A stretch of DNA of 64,000 nt from Pseudomonadota bacterium. GTDB lineage: Bacteria; Pseudomonadota; Gammaproteobacteria; Burkholderiales; Ferrovaceae. The stretch spans positions 25,491-89,490 of the forward strand of contig JAJZFH010000066.1 in NCBI GenBank assembly GCA_021805445.1. Reading direction: 5' to 3'. Position numbers and translations under genes: made by a program. The stretch's first letter is position 1. Each line of letters starts with the position of its first letter. This document shows, piece by piece, positions 45,579 through 55,144 of this stretch. Under the pieces are notes generated by a model. It was not told the DNA's origin. It worked only from the letters and a program-made list of their open reading frames with translations, and did no database searches.

Positions 45579-46436
45579 CTACCCTGTCGTGCACAACGGA
45601 TGACCTTGCCGTCCGCGTGCCACAAAACCCTGATACTCCGGAGGAAACCTCTTCAACACCTGGTTTGCCTCGTGGCAGGTCAAAAAATCCAGAAAACAGC
45701 AACTTCCCGACCCACTCATCCGGGCCGCTCCAAATTTCCCCATCCAATCCAGCAAACGCGCCACTTCGGGATGCATACGCCGGACCACGGGCTCCAGATC
45801 GTTCCCGATCTTCCTTCCAGAAAAGTCCCGTATTTTGACGGGTAATGAGTTTCTTGTCAAATCCGGAGATGAGAACACTGCCCGGGTCGAGACCGAAACG
45901 CCCGGCGTGCCAATGACATACCAGCGTTCCGGCACCAGCACCGGCACCAGGGCCTCCCCTACCCCCTCCGCCAAAGCACTTTCTCCGCCGACAAAGACCG
46001 GCACATCCGCGCCCAACTCGAGACCCAGACGCGCCAGACGTGAACGCGCCCAATGGATTCCCCAGAGCTGGTTCAAAACCAGCAGGGTCGTCGCCGCATC
46101 CGAACTGCCGCCGCCCAACCCGCCACCGATCGGAATACGCTTGTGCAGGCGCAGACGTGCCCCCGATGTCACGCCCGCGCGTTCTTGCAGCAGACGCGCC
46201 GCTTTCAGGGTCAGATCCTGCGCCTCGGGGACCCCCGGAATCATTTCCGCCCGTTCGATCCGTCCCGAATCCAGCACTTCGCAGTCGAGCGTATCCCCAA
46301 AATCCACGAAAGTGAACAGGGTCTGCAAGGTGTGGTAGCCATCCGCACGCCGTCCCGTGACTTTCAGGAAAAGATTGAGTTTGGCAGGAGCGGGTGCCTG
46401 CCACCAGGCCCGTTCGGTTTTTCGGCCCCCGTTCAT
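45579..46436 (-). CDS. ispE: 4-diphosphocytidyl-2-C-methyl-D-erythritol kinase
   Basis: A 285-residue GHMP kinase of the non-mevalonate isoprenoid pathway. PAPAKLNLFLKVTGRRADGYH at the start and the ATP-binding PIGGGLGGGSSDAA (residues 102-115) are diagnostic; MSGSGSCCF is the C-terminal motif. ATG 46436 overlaps the lolB stop (ATGA) after an AAGGA site. The longer open frame upstream overlaps lolB. Confidence 0.95.
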   Translation of the reverse strand: MNGGRKTERAWWQAPAPAKLNLFLKVTGRRADGYHTLQTLFTFVDFGDTLDCEVLDSGRIERAEMIPGVPEAQDLTLKAARLLQERAGVTSGARLRLHKRIPIGGGLGGGSSDAATTLLVLNQLWGIHWARSRLARLGLELGADVPVFVGGESALAEGVGEALVPVLVPERWYVIGTPGVSVSTRAVFSSPDLTRNSLPVKIRDFSGRKIGNDLEPVVRRMHPEVARLLDWMGKFGAARMSGSGSCCFLDFLTCHEANQVLKRFPPEYQGFVARGRQGHPLCTTG

Positions 46437-47023
46437 TCCTTCTGTTCCAGCACCCAGTGATCGACCTTGATCCGGATCTGCAAATCCTCCCGTACCAGGC
46501 GGATCATCCCCGGTAGCCATTCGCCGCCCACCACACGCCAGTTGGCGTAGGTCATGACCCAACCCTGTTGAGACAGGCGTTGGGGATGGTGCTCGGCATC
46601 CCATTCCATCTGAGCCGGCAGGGCGGGGTCCGACCGACCGCGCAACCACCAGGGCAGCCCCTGCAAGGGCAGGGCATACCCCAGGACGGTTTGTGTCAAC
46701 GTCGTGGGATCGCTGGCACGGTAATCCCGGTGATCCGACAGGGTCAGGTGGGTTTGCACAGGGGAACTGTCGACCAATGCCACGGTCGTACCCAAGGGCG
46801 AACGCAACTCCAGGTGCTGTTCCGTCCCATCATGCAATTGCCATTCCAATTGGCCGCTCTCGCTCCCCGTCGGTTGCCGCACGGCGATGCGCCCCTCCAG
46901 CCGCCAACCTTGAACCGCGCCTCGTCCCACGGTCAGGTCCCCCTGGGGACCGGGGCTCCACAGGGCGCAACCACTCAAAAGGGACAGCGCGCACCAAAGA
47001 ACGATGCGTGTCCCCTTTTTCAT
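46433..47023 (-). CDS. lolB: Outer-membrane lipoprotein insertion protein LolB
   Basis: A 196-residue lipoprotein that receives lipoproteins from LolA and inserts them in the outer membrane. The signal peptide ends in lipobox LLSGC (Cys18). The beta-fold LolB domain follows, with WRLEGRIAVRQPTGSESGQLEW and LQGLPWWLRGR. ATG 47023 begins MKKGTRIVLW. It is adjacent to ispE, a conserved pairing. Confidence 0.93.
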   Translation of the reverse strand: MKKGTRIVLWCALSLLSGCALWSPGPQGDLTVGRGAVQGWRLEGRIAVRQPTGSESGQLEWQLHDGTEQHLELRSPLGTTVALVDSSPVQTHLTLSDHRDYRASDPTTLTQTVLGYALPLQGLPWWLRGRSDPALPAQMEWDAEHHPQRLSQQGWVMTYANWRVVGGEWLPGMIRLVREDLQIRIKVDHWVLEQKE

Positions 47024-47033
47024 GAGTCTCACA

Positions 47034-48794
47034 TCAATGCAGGAAGCGATGGACGGTCGCCAGCAAGGCGGCATTATCCGGATGCTCCTTGAGCATGCTT
47101 TCCCAGATTTGGCGGGCTTCGGTCTGGTCCCCTGTGGCCCAGAGCGCCTCTCCCAGATGGGAAGCGATTTCCGGGTCGGGGTCTGCTGCAAAGGCGCGTT
47201 TCAGCGTATCCACGGATTCGTGGAAATGTCCTTCGCGGTATTGCACCCAACCCAGGCTGTCGATGATGAACGGGTCATCGGGAGAAAGAGACAGCGCCTT
47301 GCGGATCAGATCCGCCGCTTCGTCGAGACGCACATTGCGTTCCGCCATGCTGTACCCCAGTGCATTGTAGGCATGCGCATAGTCCGGGCGCAGGGCAATG
47401 ACGCGGCGCAGGTCTTTCTCCAGCACATCGAAACGATCCAGTTTATCTGCCACGATGGCTCGCTCGTACAACAGGTCCGGCAAATCCGGAAAGGTGGCCA
47501 GAGCCTGGCTGAGGGTATCGAAAGCGCCCTGATCATCGCCAGCATCGCGCTGGATCTGTTCCTGGGCCAAGGTTCTCTGCTCCAGACGTTCGGCAGAAGG
47601 CGCGGGCATACGGCTCAGCATATCCAGGGCTTTCTGGGTCTGCCCCTGCTGCGCCAGGATCAAGGCCACCCGGATCTGGGCCAGGGGATGCTGCTCCCCG
47701 CTGGTAATGGCCTCGTACCACTGAATGGCCTGTTCCCAATGGTGCTGTTCCTCTTCCGCCTGTCCCAGATAAAACCGGACCCGGTCAGGATCGCGGTATT
47801 CTCCCGCCAGAACCTTCTTGAATTTTTCCTCGGCGGCCGGATACTCCTTCGACTGCATATCCAGCAACCCCACGGCCAGCAACAAGTCCGGTTGACCGGG
47901 ATCTGCTTGCAACAGGGCTTGAAATTCCCGTTGACCTCCGGCGTAGTCCTTTTGCTCCACCAGGAAACGCGCGTATTGCAAGCGCACTTCGCGTGCGTCA
48001 GGGTGCTTGTCGAGAAAGGAACGGTACAGATTCTGCACCTGGGCAGGATCACTCTTTTGCAGGAGTTGGGCCTCCAGCGCCACGCCCATCTCCCAGTCCG
48101 GACGAAGTTGCAGTGCTTTCCGAACTTCCGCCAACGCCAGGTCGATTTTTCCATCCTGGGCCGCCAACGTACTGACCAGATAATGTCCTTCGGGGACGTC
48201 CGGATAGGGCCCCGTCAAACGTTGCGCCAATGCCAGGGCGTGGACATGATCCGGGTGTTGAACCAGAACGACATCCAACCCCAGAAAATCATCACCGGCG
48301 CTGTTGCGATCCACGGCAATCAACGGAGCCAGAATGGGCAGGGCGTCGATCAGATTGGGCTGGGACAGGATCAACCCGCCCAAGGTTTCACGCGCTGCAG
48401 GCGACTTTGGATCTTCCTTCAACCATAACGTCAGAGCCGACTGAACGGCGGGCAAATCGTGGGCGTACAACGCCACCTCGGTCGCCCGACGGGCAACGCG
48501 CGGATCTTTGGTGGTGCGGGCCAGATCCAGATAGGTCTTGGTCGCCAGACCGAGATGACCGCGCTGGGCGGCGATTTCCGCCAATAACAGTTGGTAAACC
48601 CAGCGTGCCGTCAATTCCTGGATCGGCAGGGGCGGCGTACGAACGGCTTCAGGAACCGGCGGAGTCGCAGCGACCGGGGTCGATCCCGCCCCCGTCTGCG
48701 TTTCCCCATGGGCCAGAGAGGACAGCCCCCCCAGCAGGACCAGCACCAATCCCATTTTCCACTGTTTCACACCCTTGGGTGCCTTGATCTTCAT
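47034..48794 (-). CDS. Tetratricopeptide-repeat protein
   Basis: A 586-residue exported protein: signal peptide (VLVLLGGLSSLAHG, cleavage near residue 30), a Pro/Thr-rich spacer, then helical TPR repeats throughout. Clear repeats lie near the C-terminus (AHAYNALGYSMAERNVRLDEA, then DPFIIDSLGWVQYREGHFHES). Such proteins next to lolB are common in betaproteobacteria and probably act as periplasmic or outer-membrane scaffolds; no specific function is established. ATG 48794 is chosen for the signal peptide. Confidence 0.9.
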   Translation of the reverse strand: MKIKAPKGVKQWKMGLVLVLLGGLSSLAHGETQTGAGSTPVAATPPVPEAVRTPPLPIQELTARWVYQLLLAEIAAQRGHLGLATKTYLDLARTTKDPRVARRATEVALYAHDLPAVQSALTLWLKEDPKSPAARETLGGLILSQPNLIDALPILAPLIAVDRNSAGDDFLGLDVVLVQHPDHVHALALAQRLTGPYPDVPEGHYLVSTLAAQDGKIDLALAEVRKALQLRPDWEMGVALEAQLLQKSDPAQVQNLYRSFLDKHPDAREVRLQYARFLVEQKDYAGGQREFQALLQADPGQPDLLLAVGLLDMQSKEYPAAEEKFKKVLAGEYRDPDRVRFYLGQAEEEQHHWEQAIQWYEAITSGEQHPLAQIRVALILAQQGQTQKALDMLSRMPAPSAERLEQRTLAQEQIQRDAGDDQGAFDTLSQALATFPDLPDLLYERAIVADKLDRFDVLEKDLRRVIALRPDYAHAYNALGYSMAERNVRLDEAADLIRKALSLSPDDPFIIDSLGWVQYREGHFHESVDTLKRAFAADPDPEIASHLGEALWATGDQTEARQIWESMLKEHPDNAALLATVHRFLH

Positions 48795-48810
48795 AATCGG
48801 GTGTTCCCCT

Positions 48811-49587
<777 letters not shown>

Positions 49588-49633
49588 TCATCAAAGTACG
49601 CGTTCACCCGACTCGCCGGCCGGATCGACTCAC

Positions 49634-50170
49634 TCAGCGCCGTTGAAACAATTGTAACCGAGCCTGCCCCACTTTCGTGCACCGAACCTCGCGCCAGAGG
49701 TCCGATTCTGACATACCTCCGGAAGATTCACAGTAAATCCACCCACCCGGACGCAAATGAGCGGGCAATGCAGACCATACCCGATTCATTTCGTCACTGC
49801 CAAAGGGGGGGTCCAGAAAGATCAGATCATAAGTCGTCGCCTCGGTTTCCAACCACTCATGGGCCTGAATCTGCCGGACGGTCACGCCGCTGGCCCCCAG
49901 ACGTTGGGCATTGGCGCGCAAGGCCACACAGGCCAACCGATCCCGCTCCACCAGGACGACCTGCGCCGCCCCGCGGGATGCCGCCTCGAACCCCAGGGCA
50001 CCGCTGCCCGCAAATAAATCCAGACAATCCCATCCCGACAAGGATTGTCCCAACCAGTTGAACAAGGTTTCCCTGCCTCGACCAGGAGTCGGACGCAGTC
50101 CGGGACGGTCATGAAATGTCAGCCGTCGACCCCGCCACTGCCCTCCGATAATCCGAACTTCCCCTTTCAT
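49634..50170 (-). CDS. rsmD: 16S rRNA m2G966 methyltransferase RsmD
   Basis: A 178-residue methyltransferase: RIIGGQWRGRRL at the N-terminus, RPTPGRGRETLFNWL, the SAM-binding LDLFAGSGALGFEAASRG and the catalytic DPPF motif. It is divergent from ftsY with a 49-base gap and lies near coaD, as in E. coli-type neighbourhoods. Confidence 0.96.
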   Translation of the reverse strand: MKGEVRIIGGQWRGRRLTFHDRPGLRPTPGRGRETLFNWLGQSLSGWDCLDLFAGSGALGFEAASRGAAQVVLVERDRLACVALRANAQRLGASGVTVRQIQAHEWLETEATTYDLIFLDPPFGSDEMNRVWSALPAHLRPGGWIYCESSGGMSESDLWREVRCTKVGQARLQLFQRR

Positions 50171-50219
50171 TTGGAGTAAAATCCCCTTTCGTGTTTTTCC
50201 GTCAGATGGCTATTGTCCA

Positions 50220-51176
50220 ATGTTTGGTCTGTTCAAAAAAGCCCCCCAGGACATTTCTTCGTCCGCGTCCCCTTCCTGGTTGGATCGTCTCAAGGCGGGA
50301 TTGCGGGGTAGTCGGGATAAATTGCAGCAGGGGCTTTCTGGTTTGTTTGGGCAAAAACTGGACGACCTGTGGTTCGAAAGCCTGGAAGAAACCCTGATCC
50401 TCGCCGATGTGGGGGTTTCCACCAGTCGCCGACTGATCCACACCCTGCAACAGGAAGCACGGCGACGGCGCATCGAAGAGGGTGAGGCCTTGAAACCCCT
50501 GCTCAAGGACGAATTGATGGCACTTCTGCACCCCCTCGAACGATCCTTGTCCCCTCCGCCGACAGAGGGTCCCCAGGTCATTCTGTTCGTGGGGGTCAAT
50601 GGTGCCGGAAAAACCACCAGCATCGGCAAATTGGCCCAATATTTCCTGAATCAGGACAAGAAGGTGCTCCTGGCCGCCGGGGATACCTTCCGCGCCGCCG
50701 CCGTGGCACAACTGGTCGCCTGGGGTGAACGCCATGACGTTCCCGTCATCACCCAGGAAAAAGGCGACTCGGCCGCCGTCATCTTCGATGCCATCCAGGC
50801 CGCGCGTGCGCGCGGTATCGATATCGTACTGGCGGATACGGCAGGACGGCTACCCACCCAGTTACACCTGATGGAAGAGATTCGTAAAGTCAAACGGGTA
50901 GCGGCCAAAGCCGACCCCACCGCCCCGCACGAGATTCTGCTGGTCCTCGATGCCAATACCGGTCAAAACGCCCTGACCCAGGTCAAAGCCTTTGACGATG
51001 CCCTCCAACTGACCGGCCTGATCATCACCAAACTGGATGGCACCGCACGGGGGGGGGTCATTGCGGCCATCGCCGGGGAACGGCCCATTCCCGTCTGTTT
51101 TCTGGGCGTGGGCGAAGGAGCGGAAGATCTGGCTCCCTTCAGCGCGAGTACCTATGTGGATGCCCTGATCGAATGA
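50220..51176 (+). CDS. ftsY: Signal recognition particle receptor FtsY
   Basis: A 318-residue SRP GTPase receptor. An N domain is followed by the G domain with G1 GVNGAGKTT (residues 125-133), DTFRAAAVAQL, DTAGR and TKLDGTARGG. The acidic A domain of E. coli FtsY is missing; only about 45 residues with a basic amphipathic start (MFGLFKKAP) precede the N domain. The partner gene ffh is at 57988. It overlaps ftsE by 4 bases. Confidence 0.97.
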   Translation: MFGLFKKAPQDISSSASPSWLDRLKAGLRGSRDKLQQGLSGLFGQKLDDLWFESLEETLILADVGVSTSRRLIHTLQQEARRRRIEEGEALKPLLKDELMALLHPLERSLSPPPTEGPQVILFVGVNGAGKTTSIGKLAQYFLNQDKKVLLAAGDTFRAAAVAQLVAWGERHDVPVITQEKGDSAAVIFDAIQAARARGIDIVLADTAGRLPTQLHLMEEIRKVKRVAAKADPTAPHEILLVLDANTGQNALTQVKAFDDALQLTGLIITKLDGTARGGVIAAIAGERPIPVCFLGVGEGAEDLAPFSASTYVDALIE

Positions 51177-51841
51177 TTGAATTCAAGGAAGTTTTCAAAC
51201 GCTACCCCGCACACCCCAATCTGTTCGAGAACTTCTCCTTGACCCTGGGGGCAGGGGAATGGCTGAATCTGGTCGGCCCCCCCGGCAGCGGCAAATCCAC
51301 CCTCCTGCGCATGATGGCTGGCCTGGAAAAACCCGGCTCGGGTACCCTGACCTTCAATGGACAGAATCTTTATCGGCTGAGGGCCACGGCGCGGAGCCGC
51401 TTGCGCCAACGCATGGGATTGATCTTTCCAGACCCGACTTTCCTGGAAGAGCATTCCCTGCTGGACAATGTCGCCCTGCCTCTGGACATCCAGGGCTTGC
51501 CCCGTAAGGAGCGATCGACCCGGGCTCAGAATGCGCTGCAGCGCGTGGGATTGGGGAATCAGTCTTCCCTGACGGCCCGGCAGTTGTCCCAAAATGCACG
51601 TCAACGCCTGATGGTCGCCCGGGCCATCAGCGGGTATCCGGTATTGCTGCTGGTCGATGACTTTTACCATGGCTGGCCCCAGGAACAACGGCAATTGCTG
51701 GAGAATTTGCTGGGCAGTTTCCATCAGGGCGGGGTGACCGTGGTGATTGCCGGCCTGCCAGGCGGCAACCTGCTGTCACCCAAGGCGCGGACCCTCACGC
51801 TGAGCGTGCCGGCACCCCACCGCATCGGGGACGACGCATGA
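51173..51841 (+). CDS. ftsE: FtsE-position ABC protein with degenerate ATPase motifs
   Basis: A 222-residue ABC-domain protein between ftsY and ftsX, the place and length of FtsE, which powers FtsX in activating septal cell-wall hydrolases. Walker A is intact (GPPGSGKSTLL, residues 35-45). The Q-loop has Pro86 (IFPDPTF) where Gln is expected. The signature is LSQNA (138-142) instead of LSGGE. Walker B reads LLLVDDFYHGW with Asp163 in place of the catalytic Glu, and the H-loop has Gly in VIAGLPGG instead of His. The frame has no stops or shifts. ATP binding is possible, but normal hydrolysis is unlikely. Confidence 0.88.
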   Translation: MIEFKEVFKRYPAHPNLFENFSLTLGAGEWLNLVGPPGSGKSTLLRMMAGLEKPGSGTLTFNGQNLYRLRATARSRLRQRMGLIFPDPTFLEEHSLLDNVALPLDIQGLPRKERSTRAQNALQRVGLGNQSSLTARQLSQNARQRLMVARAISGYPVLLLVDDFYHGWPQEQRQLLENLLGSFHQGGVTVVIAGLPGGNLLSPKARTLTLSVPAPHRIGDDA

Positions 51842-52734
51842 GGATCTGGCTCCATCATCATGCCAGCGCTTTCCGACAGGCCGGCTCCTTCATCCTGGGT
51901 CAGCCCCTGCGCCATACGGTATCGATACTTCTGCTTGGCATGCTGGTCGCCCTGGCTCTGAGCACCGGCTTTTTCTGGCAAAGAATCAACCACTGGGTCC
52001 AACACACGCTGCCCGAACCCACCCTGACCCTGTTCATGACCGATCAGGCCAATGAAGCCCAGATGCACGCGCTTTGGGATTCTCTGGCCGCCAATCCTCA
52101 GATCCGCGCTTTTGAATACATCTCGCCCGCCCAGGCATTGGCTTCCTTGCGCAATTCGCCCGACCTCGCCCCGGCACTCAAGGTATTGGACCGCAATCCC
52201 CTGCCTGGCGCCTTTGTGTTGCACCTGCGCGACCCCAACCCCTCCCGGTTCAATCAACTGGAGCAGGAATTCTCTCATCGGGAGGGAATCGCCCAAATCC
52301 GTAGTGACCGGCTCTGGGCTGAACGACTGGAGACAGTCAGCACGCTGGCCGAATCGATTCTGGGTTTCTGTGCCCTGCTCTTCGCTTTTCTCTCCTTTCT
52401 CCTCATCGCATACCAGGCGCATCAGCAAGCGTTACGCCGACAAGGCCTGCATTCCCTGCTGAATCTGCTGGGGGCCTCCTCTGCCTACCAACGCCGCCCC
52501 TTCGCCTATTACGGCGCCCTGCTGGGGGCCAGCGCAGGACTTTTGGCCTGGGCCACCCTCCTTTGGGCACTCGCGCTGATCACCCCCCTCACCCACGCGC
52601 TCGGCGCCTTATTTCAAATCACCCTCGACCTCCCCCCCCCGGACATACGCGATGGCGGCATGCTCCTCCTCTTCTCTGCCTTGGGGGGCGGGTTTGCGGC
52701 TTTACTGGGGCAAGGGAACTCACGAGCCAATTAG
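51838..52734 (+). CDS. ftsX: Cell division protein FtsX
   Basis: A 298-residue membrane protein of the FtsX family: a first helix at about 28-48, a periplasmic domain (50-165) and a C-terminal bundle of three helices. Family phrases such as LTLFMTDQAN and FEYISPAQALASL are present, but LNLLGASSAYQRRPFAYYGALLGASAG is less conserved than in relatives. It overlaps ftsE by 4 bases. Its TAG stop lies inside the left arm of the CIRCE operator of rpoH. Confidence 0.93.
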   Translation: MRIWLHHHASAFRQAGSFILGQPLRHTVSILLLGMLVALALSTGFFWQRINHWVQHTLPEPTLTLFMTDQANEAQMHALWDSLAANPQIRAFEYISPAQALASLRNSPDLAPALKVLDRNPLPGAFVLHLRDPNPSRFNQLEQEFSHREGIAQIRSDRLWAERLETVSTLAESILGFCALLFAFLSFLLIAYQAHQQALRRQGLHSLLNLLGASSAYQRRPFAYYGALLGASAGLLAWATLLWALALITPLTHALGALFQITLDLPPPDIRDGGMLLLFSALGGGFAALLGQGNSRAN

Positions 52735-52757
52735 CACTCTCACGCAAAGAGTGCTAA
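52731..52757 (+). promoter_or_regulatory. CIRCE operator (HrcA) of rpoH
   Basis: TTAGCACTC (52731-52739) and GAGTGCTAA (52749-52757) are separated by 9 bases: an exact match to the CIRCE consensus bound by the heat-shock repressor HrcA. The left arm includes the ftsX stop codon. The arms also cover a plausible -35 TTAGCA (52731-52736) and most of the -10 TAAAAT (52755-52760) with an 18-base spacer, so HrcA binding should block the rpoH promoter directly. Confidence 0.93.
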
Positions 52758-52786
52758 AATAGCCCTGTCAAGGAGGATACGAGTCC

Positions 52787-53659
52787 ATGGAATTGACCGC
52801 CGACCACTGTCTGACCCCCACTCATTCGGGGAGTCTGGAAGATTACCTGCAACGGATTGCGCGCGTTCCTTTGCTGAGCGCCGAGGAGGAAGTCAGTCTG
52901 GCGCGTCGCCTGCGCGACCACCACGATCTGGGCGCAGCGCAACGCATGATTCTGTCCCATCTGCGACTGGTAGCTTCCATTGCCCGTCAGTACAGTGGCT
53001 ATGGTTTACCCCAGGCCGATCTGATCCAGGAAGGCAATGTGGGGCTCATGAAAGCCGTCCGGCGTTTTGATCCCGAACGTGGAGTACGCCTGGTTTCCTT
53101 CGCCGTGCATTGGATCAAGGCCGAAATTCATGAATATATCCTGCGCAACTGGCGCCTGGTCAAAATCGCCACCACCAAGGCACAGCGCAAGTTGTTCTTC
53201 AGTCTGCGCAGTCTCAAACCCGGCTTCAGTTCGCTTTCCCCGAACGAAACCCGAAAGATCGCAGAACAACTGGGGGTTCGGCCTGAAGATGTGAGCGAAA
53301 TGGAAACTCGTCTGGCAGGTCAGGATATCTCTCTGGACCCCGGACCGGAGGACGATGAGCACTGGGTCAGTCCCGTGGCCTATCTGGCCGATGAAGGGGC
53401 AGGACCGCGCGAAACATTGGAGGCCAATGAAAACGCGCGCAACAGCCACGAAGGTCTGCAGGAGGCCCTGACGCAACTGGATGCCCGCAGTCGCAAGATC
53501 ATCGAGGACCGCTGGTTGCGGGATGAAGATGCCCCGCCCATCACGCTCCATGACCTGGCCGACGAATGGGGAATTTCAGCCGAGCGGGTGCGTCAAATCG
53601 AGGTCCGAGCCTTACAAAAGATTCGCGCCACGTTGCTCCCTTCGCCCCATCCGGCCTGA
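52787..53659 (+). CDS. rpoH: RNA polymerase heat-shock sigma factor RpoH (sigma-32)
   Basis: A 290-residue group 3/4-like sigma-70 factor. Region 1.2/2.1 (LEDYLQRIARVPLLSAEEEV), region 2.2-2.4 (LVASIARQYSGYGLPQADLIQEGNVGLMKAVRRFDPERGVRLVSFAVHWIKAEI), the RpoH box TKAQRKLFFSLRSLK, and region 4.2 (LADEWGISAERVRQIEVRALQKI) are complete. An AGGAGG site lies 10 bases before the ATG. HrcA/CIRCE control puts the alternative heat-shock sigma under a repressor. It is downstream of ftsEX, the classical proteobacterial order. Confidence 0.97.
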   Translation: MELTADHCLTPTHSGSLEDYLQRIARVPLLSAEEEVSLARRLRDHHDLGAAQRMILSHLRLVASIARQYSGYGLPQADLIQEGNVGLMKAVRRFDPERGVRLVSFAVHWIKAEIHEYILRNWRLVKIATTKAQRKLFFSLRSLKPGFSSLSPNETRKIAEQLGVRPEDVSEMETRLAGQDISLDPGPEDDEHWVSPVAYLADEGAGPRETLEANENARNSHEGLQEALTQLDARSRKIIEDRWLRDEDAPPITLHDLADEWGISAERVRQIEVRALQKIRATLLPSPHPA

Positions 53660-53673
53660 ATTCGCCCCCGCGG

Positions 53674-54429
53674 CTAGAAACTACAGAAAATGAGTTCGAA
53701 GGGAACGGGGGTGGACATGACACCGGTGCGCGTGATTTCGTCCGTTTCCAGAAAACGGATATTGAGTTGATATTTGTTGGCGCTGATTTCCGGAACACAC
53801 TGAAATTTTTCTTCGATGCCCACCCTCAGCAACCGCGCATCGGCACCTACCTTGTTCTGTTGATAGACTCCGTTGCACGCCTCCAGATGGAAGGACTTGC
53901 CACTTTCGAGCATCAACCGGATGTGCAGCTCCAGAGCCGTCCGTGTGGAAAGCAGCGGGGCGACCCAGGCACAAAAATGGCTTCGCCGTATCTCGACCGG
54001 CAGGGACAACCAGTAATGATAGGTGGGCATGTCAAAATCACACACCCCTCCGGGAAGGTTGGCGCGTTGCTTGATGGCCATCAGGCCTTCATGATTGCGC
54101 AGATATTCTGCAAACTTTCCCTTGGAGGCATGTAAACTCTCGATCGCCTCATCGAGTTCTTTCAATGTCCTGCCCAGCGTGCCCGCGTCGACCTCCGGGT
54201 TGCATCGCAGCGACGACAGTATCCCCCGTTGCCGCTCCAGTCCTTGCAGCAAATCGGACTTGACGTCGGCACGAGCCGTGGCATCGACGATTTCGAAAAG
54301 GGAAAGAAGAGCGGCGTGATGATCGAGCGGATCATCACGCTGCAGAAAATAAGAAACGTGCCGGAACAACGCGGTCAGGCGAAAAAACACGCGAACCTGC
54401 TCACTCAACGGAAAGTCGTATAGGATCAC
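53674..54429 (-). CDS. zapD: Cell division protein ZapD
   Basis: A 251-residue protein of the ZapD/YacF (DUF1342) family, which cross-links FtsZ filaments at the division site. The N-terminal VILYDFPLSEQVRVFFRLTALF, the FEIVDATARADVKSDLLQGLERQ region and the LDMPTYHYWL-type CDFDMPTYHYWLSLP are diagnostic. I start at GTG 54429, 8 bases after a GAGGTG site, giving a length close to E. coli ZapD (247). The frame is open for 48 codons upstream, but that part has no similarity. It lies next to coaE, as usual. Confidence 0.92.
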   Translation of the reverse strand: MILYDFPLSEQVRVFFRLTALFRHVSYFLQRDDPLDHHAALLSLFEIVDATARADVKSDLLQGLERQRGILSSLRCNPEVDAGTLGRTLKELDEAIESLHASKGKFAEYLRNHEGLMAIKQRANLPGGVCDFDMPTYHYWLSLPVEIRRSHFCAWVAPLLSTRTALELHIRLMLESGKSFHLEACNGVYQQNKVGADARLLRVGIEEKFQCVPEISANKYQLNIRFLETDEITRTGVMSTPVPFELIFCSF

Positions 54430-54514
54430 CGGGGGGCACCTCGGAGCAATCGCAGGATTCTGACGCAAACACAGGAGATATGCAAGTCCTCCGCTCCTTC
54501 CGAAGCCTACCGTT

Positions 54515-55144
54515 TCATGAGGCCCTCGGGGAACGGGCGTGTTCTCCGGCCATGAAACGGTACTGGTGATCAAGTTTTTTCACCACCGTCTCCAGACTCT
54601 GCAGGTCCCCGTTGTTGTCGATCACGTCATCCGCCACGCGCAAACGGGTTTTACGATCCGTCTGGGCAGCCATGATGGCCCGCACCGTCTCCGGCGTCAT
54701 TTCCGGTCGCAGGGATGCCCGCCGAATCTGAAGTTCTTCCTCACAATCCACCACCAGCACCCGGGAGAGCAAGGGACGGTAGGAACCCACCTCGATCAGC
54801 AAGGGAACCACCAGCAGGACATAAGGCTGGGTTGCCGCATCCAGTGCCGCATGGACCGCTTCCCGGATCCGTCCATGCATGATGGTTTCCAGTTGCTTGC
54901 GCGCAGGCGGGTGGTTGAAGACGTGATTACGCATGGCCGTCCGATCCAGACTGCCATCCTCGCTGATGAAAGTTTCCCCGAATTTCTCTCGAATCGCCTG
55001 GATGGCGGCGCCACCCGGGGCAGTCATTTGACGGGAAATGGCATCCGTATCCACCAGTCCGGCCCCATGTCTGGCAAACAAACTGGCCACCGTCGATTTT
55101 CCCGCGCCAATACCCCCGGTAACTCCCACAATAAACTTGCTCAT
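54515..55144 (-). CDS. coaE: Dephospho-CoA kinase
   Basis: A 209-residue P-loop kinase completing CoA synthesis. GVTGGIGAGKSTVASLF is the Walker A, with DTDAISRQ and PLLIEVGSY following. ATG 55144 overlaps the prepilin peptidase stop (ATGA); the frame is open much further upstream over that gene but is not used. It shares the zapD-coaE-pilD order of betaproteobacteria. Confidence 0.96.
   Translation of the reverse strand: MSKFIVGVTGGIGAGKSTVASLFARHGAGLVDTDAISRQMTAPGGAAIQAIREKFGETFISEDGSLDRTAMRNHVFNHPPARKQLETIMHGRIREAVHAALDAATQPYVLLVVPLLIEVGSYRPLLSRVLVVDCEEELQIRRASLRPEMTPETVRAIMAAQTDRKTRLRVADDVIDNNGDLQSLETVVKKLDHQYRFMAGEHARSPRAS

Noticed and set aside
47004..48428. An open frame of about 470 codons on the plus strand
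   Set aside because: It is antisense to the TPR protein gene; long shadows are expected from its repeated Leu/Ala/Gln codons.
51173..51841. Calling ftsE a pseudogene
   Set aside because: The frame is uninterrupted, of normal length, overlaps both neighbours in the usual way and keeps Walker A; motif loss alone does not show that the gene is dead.
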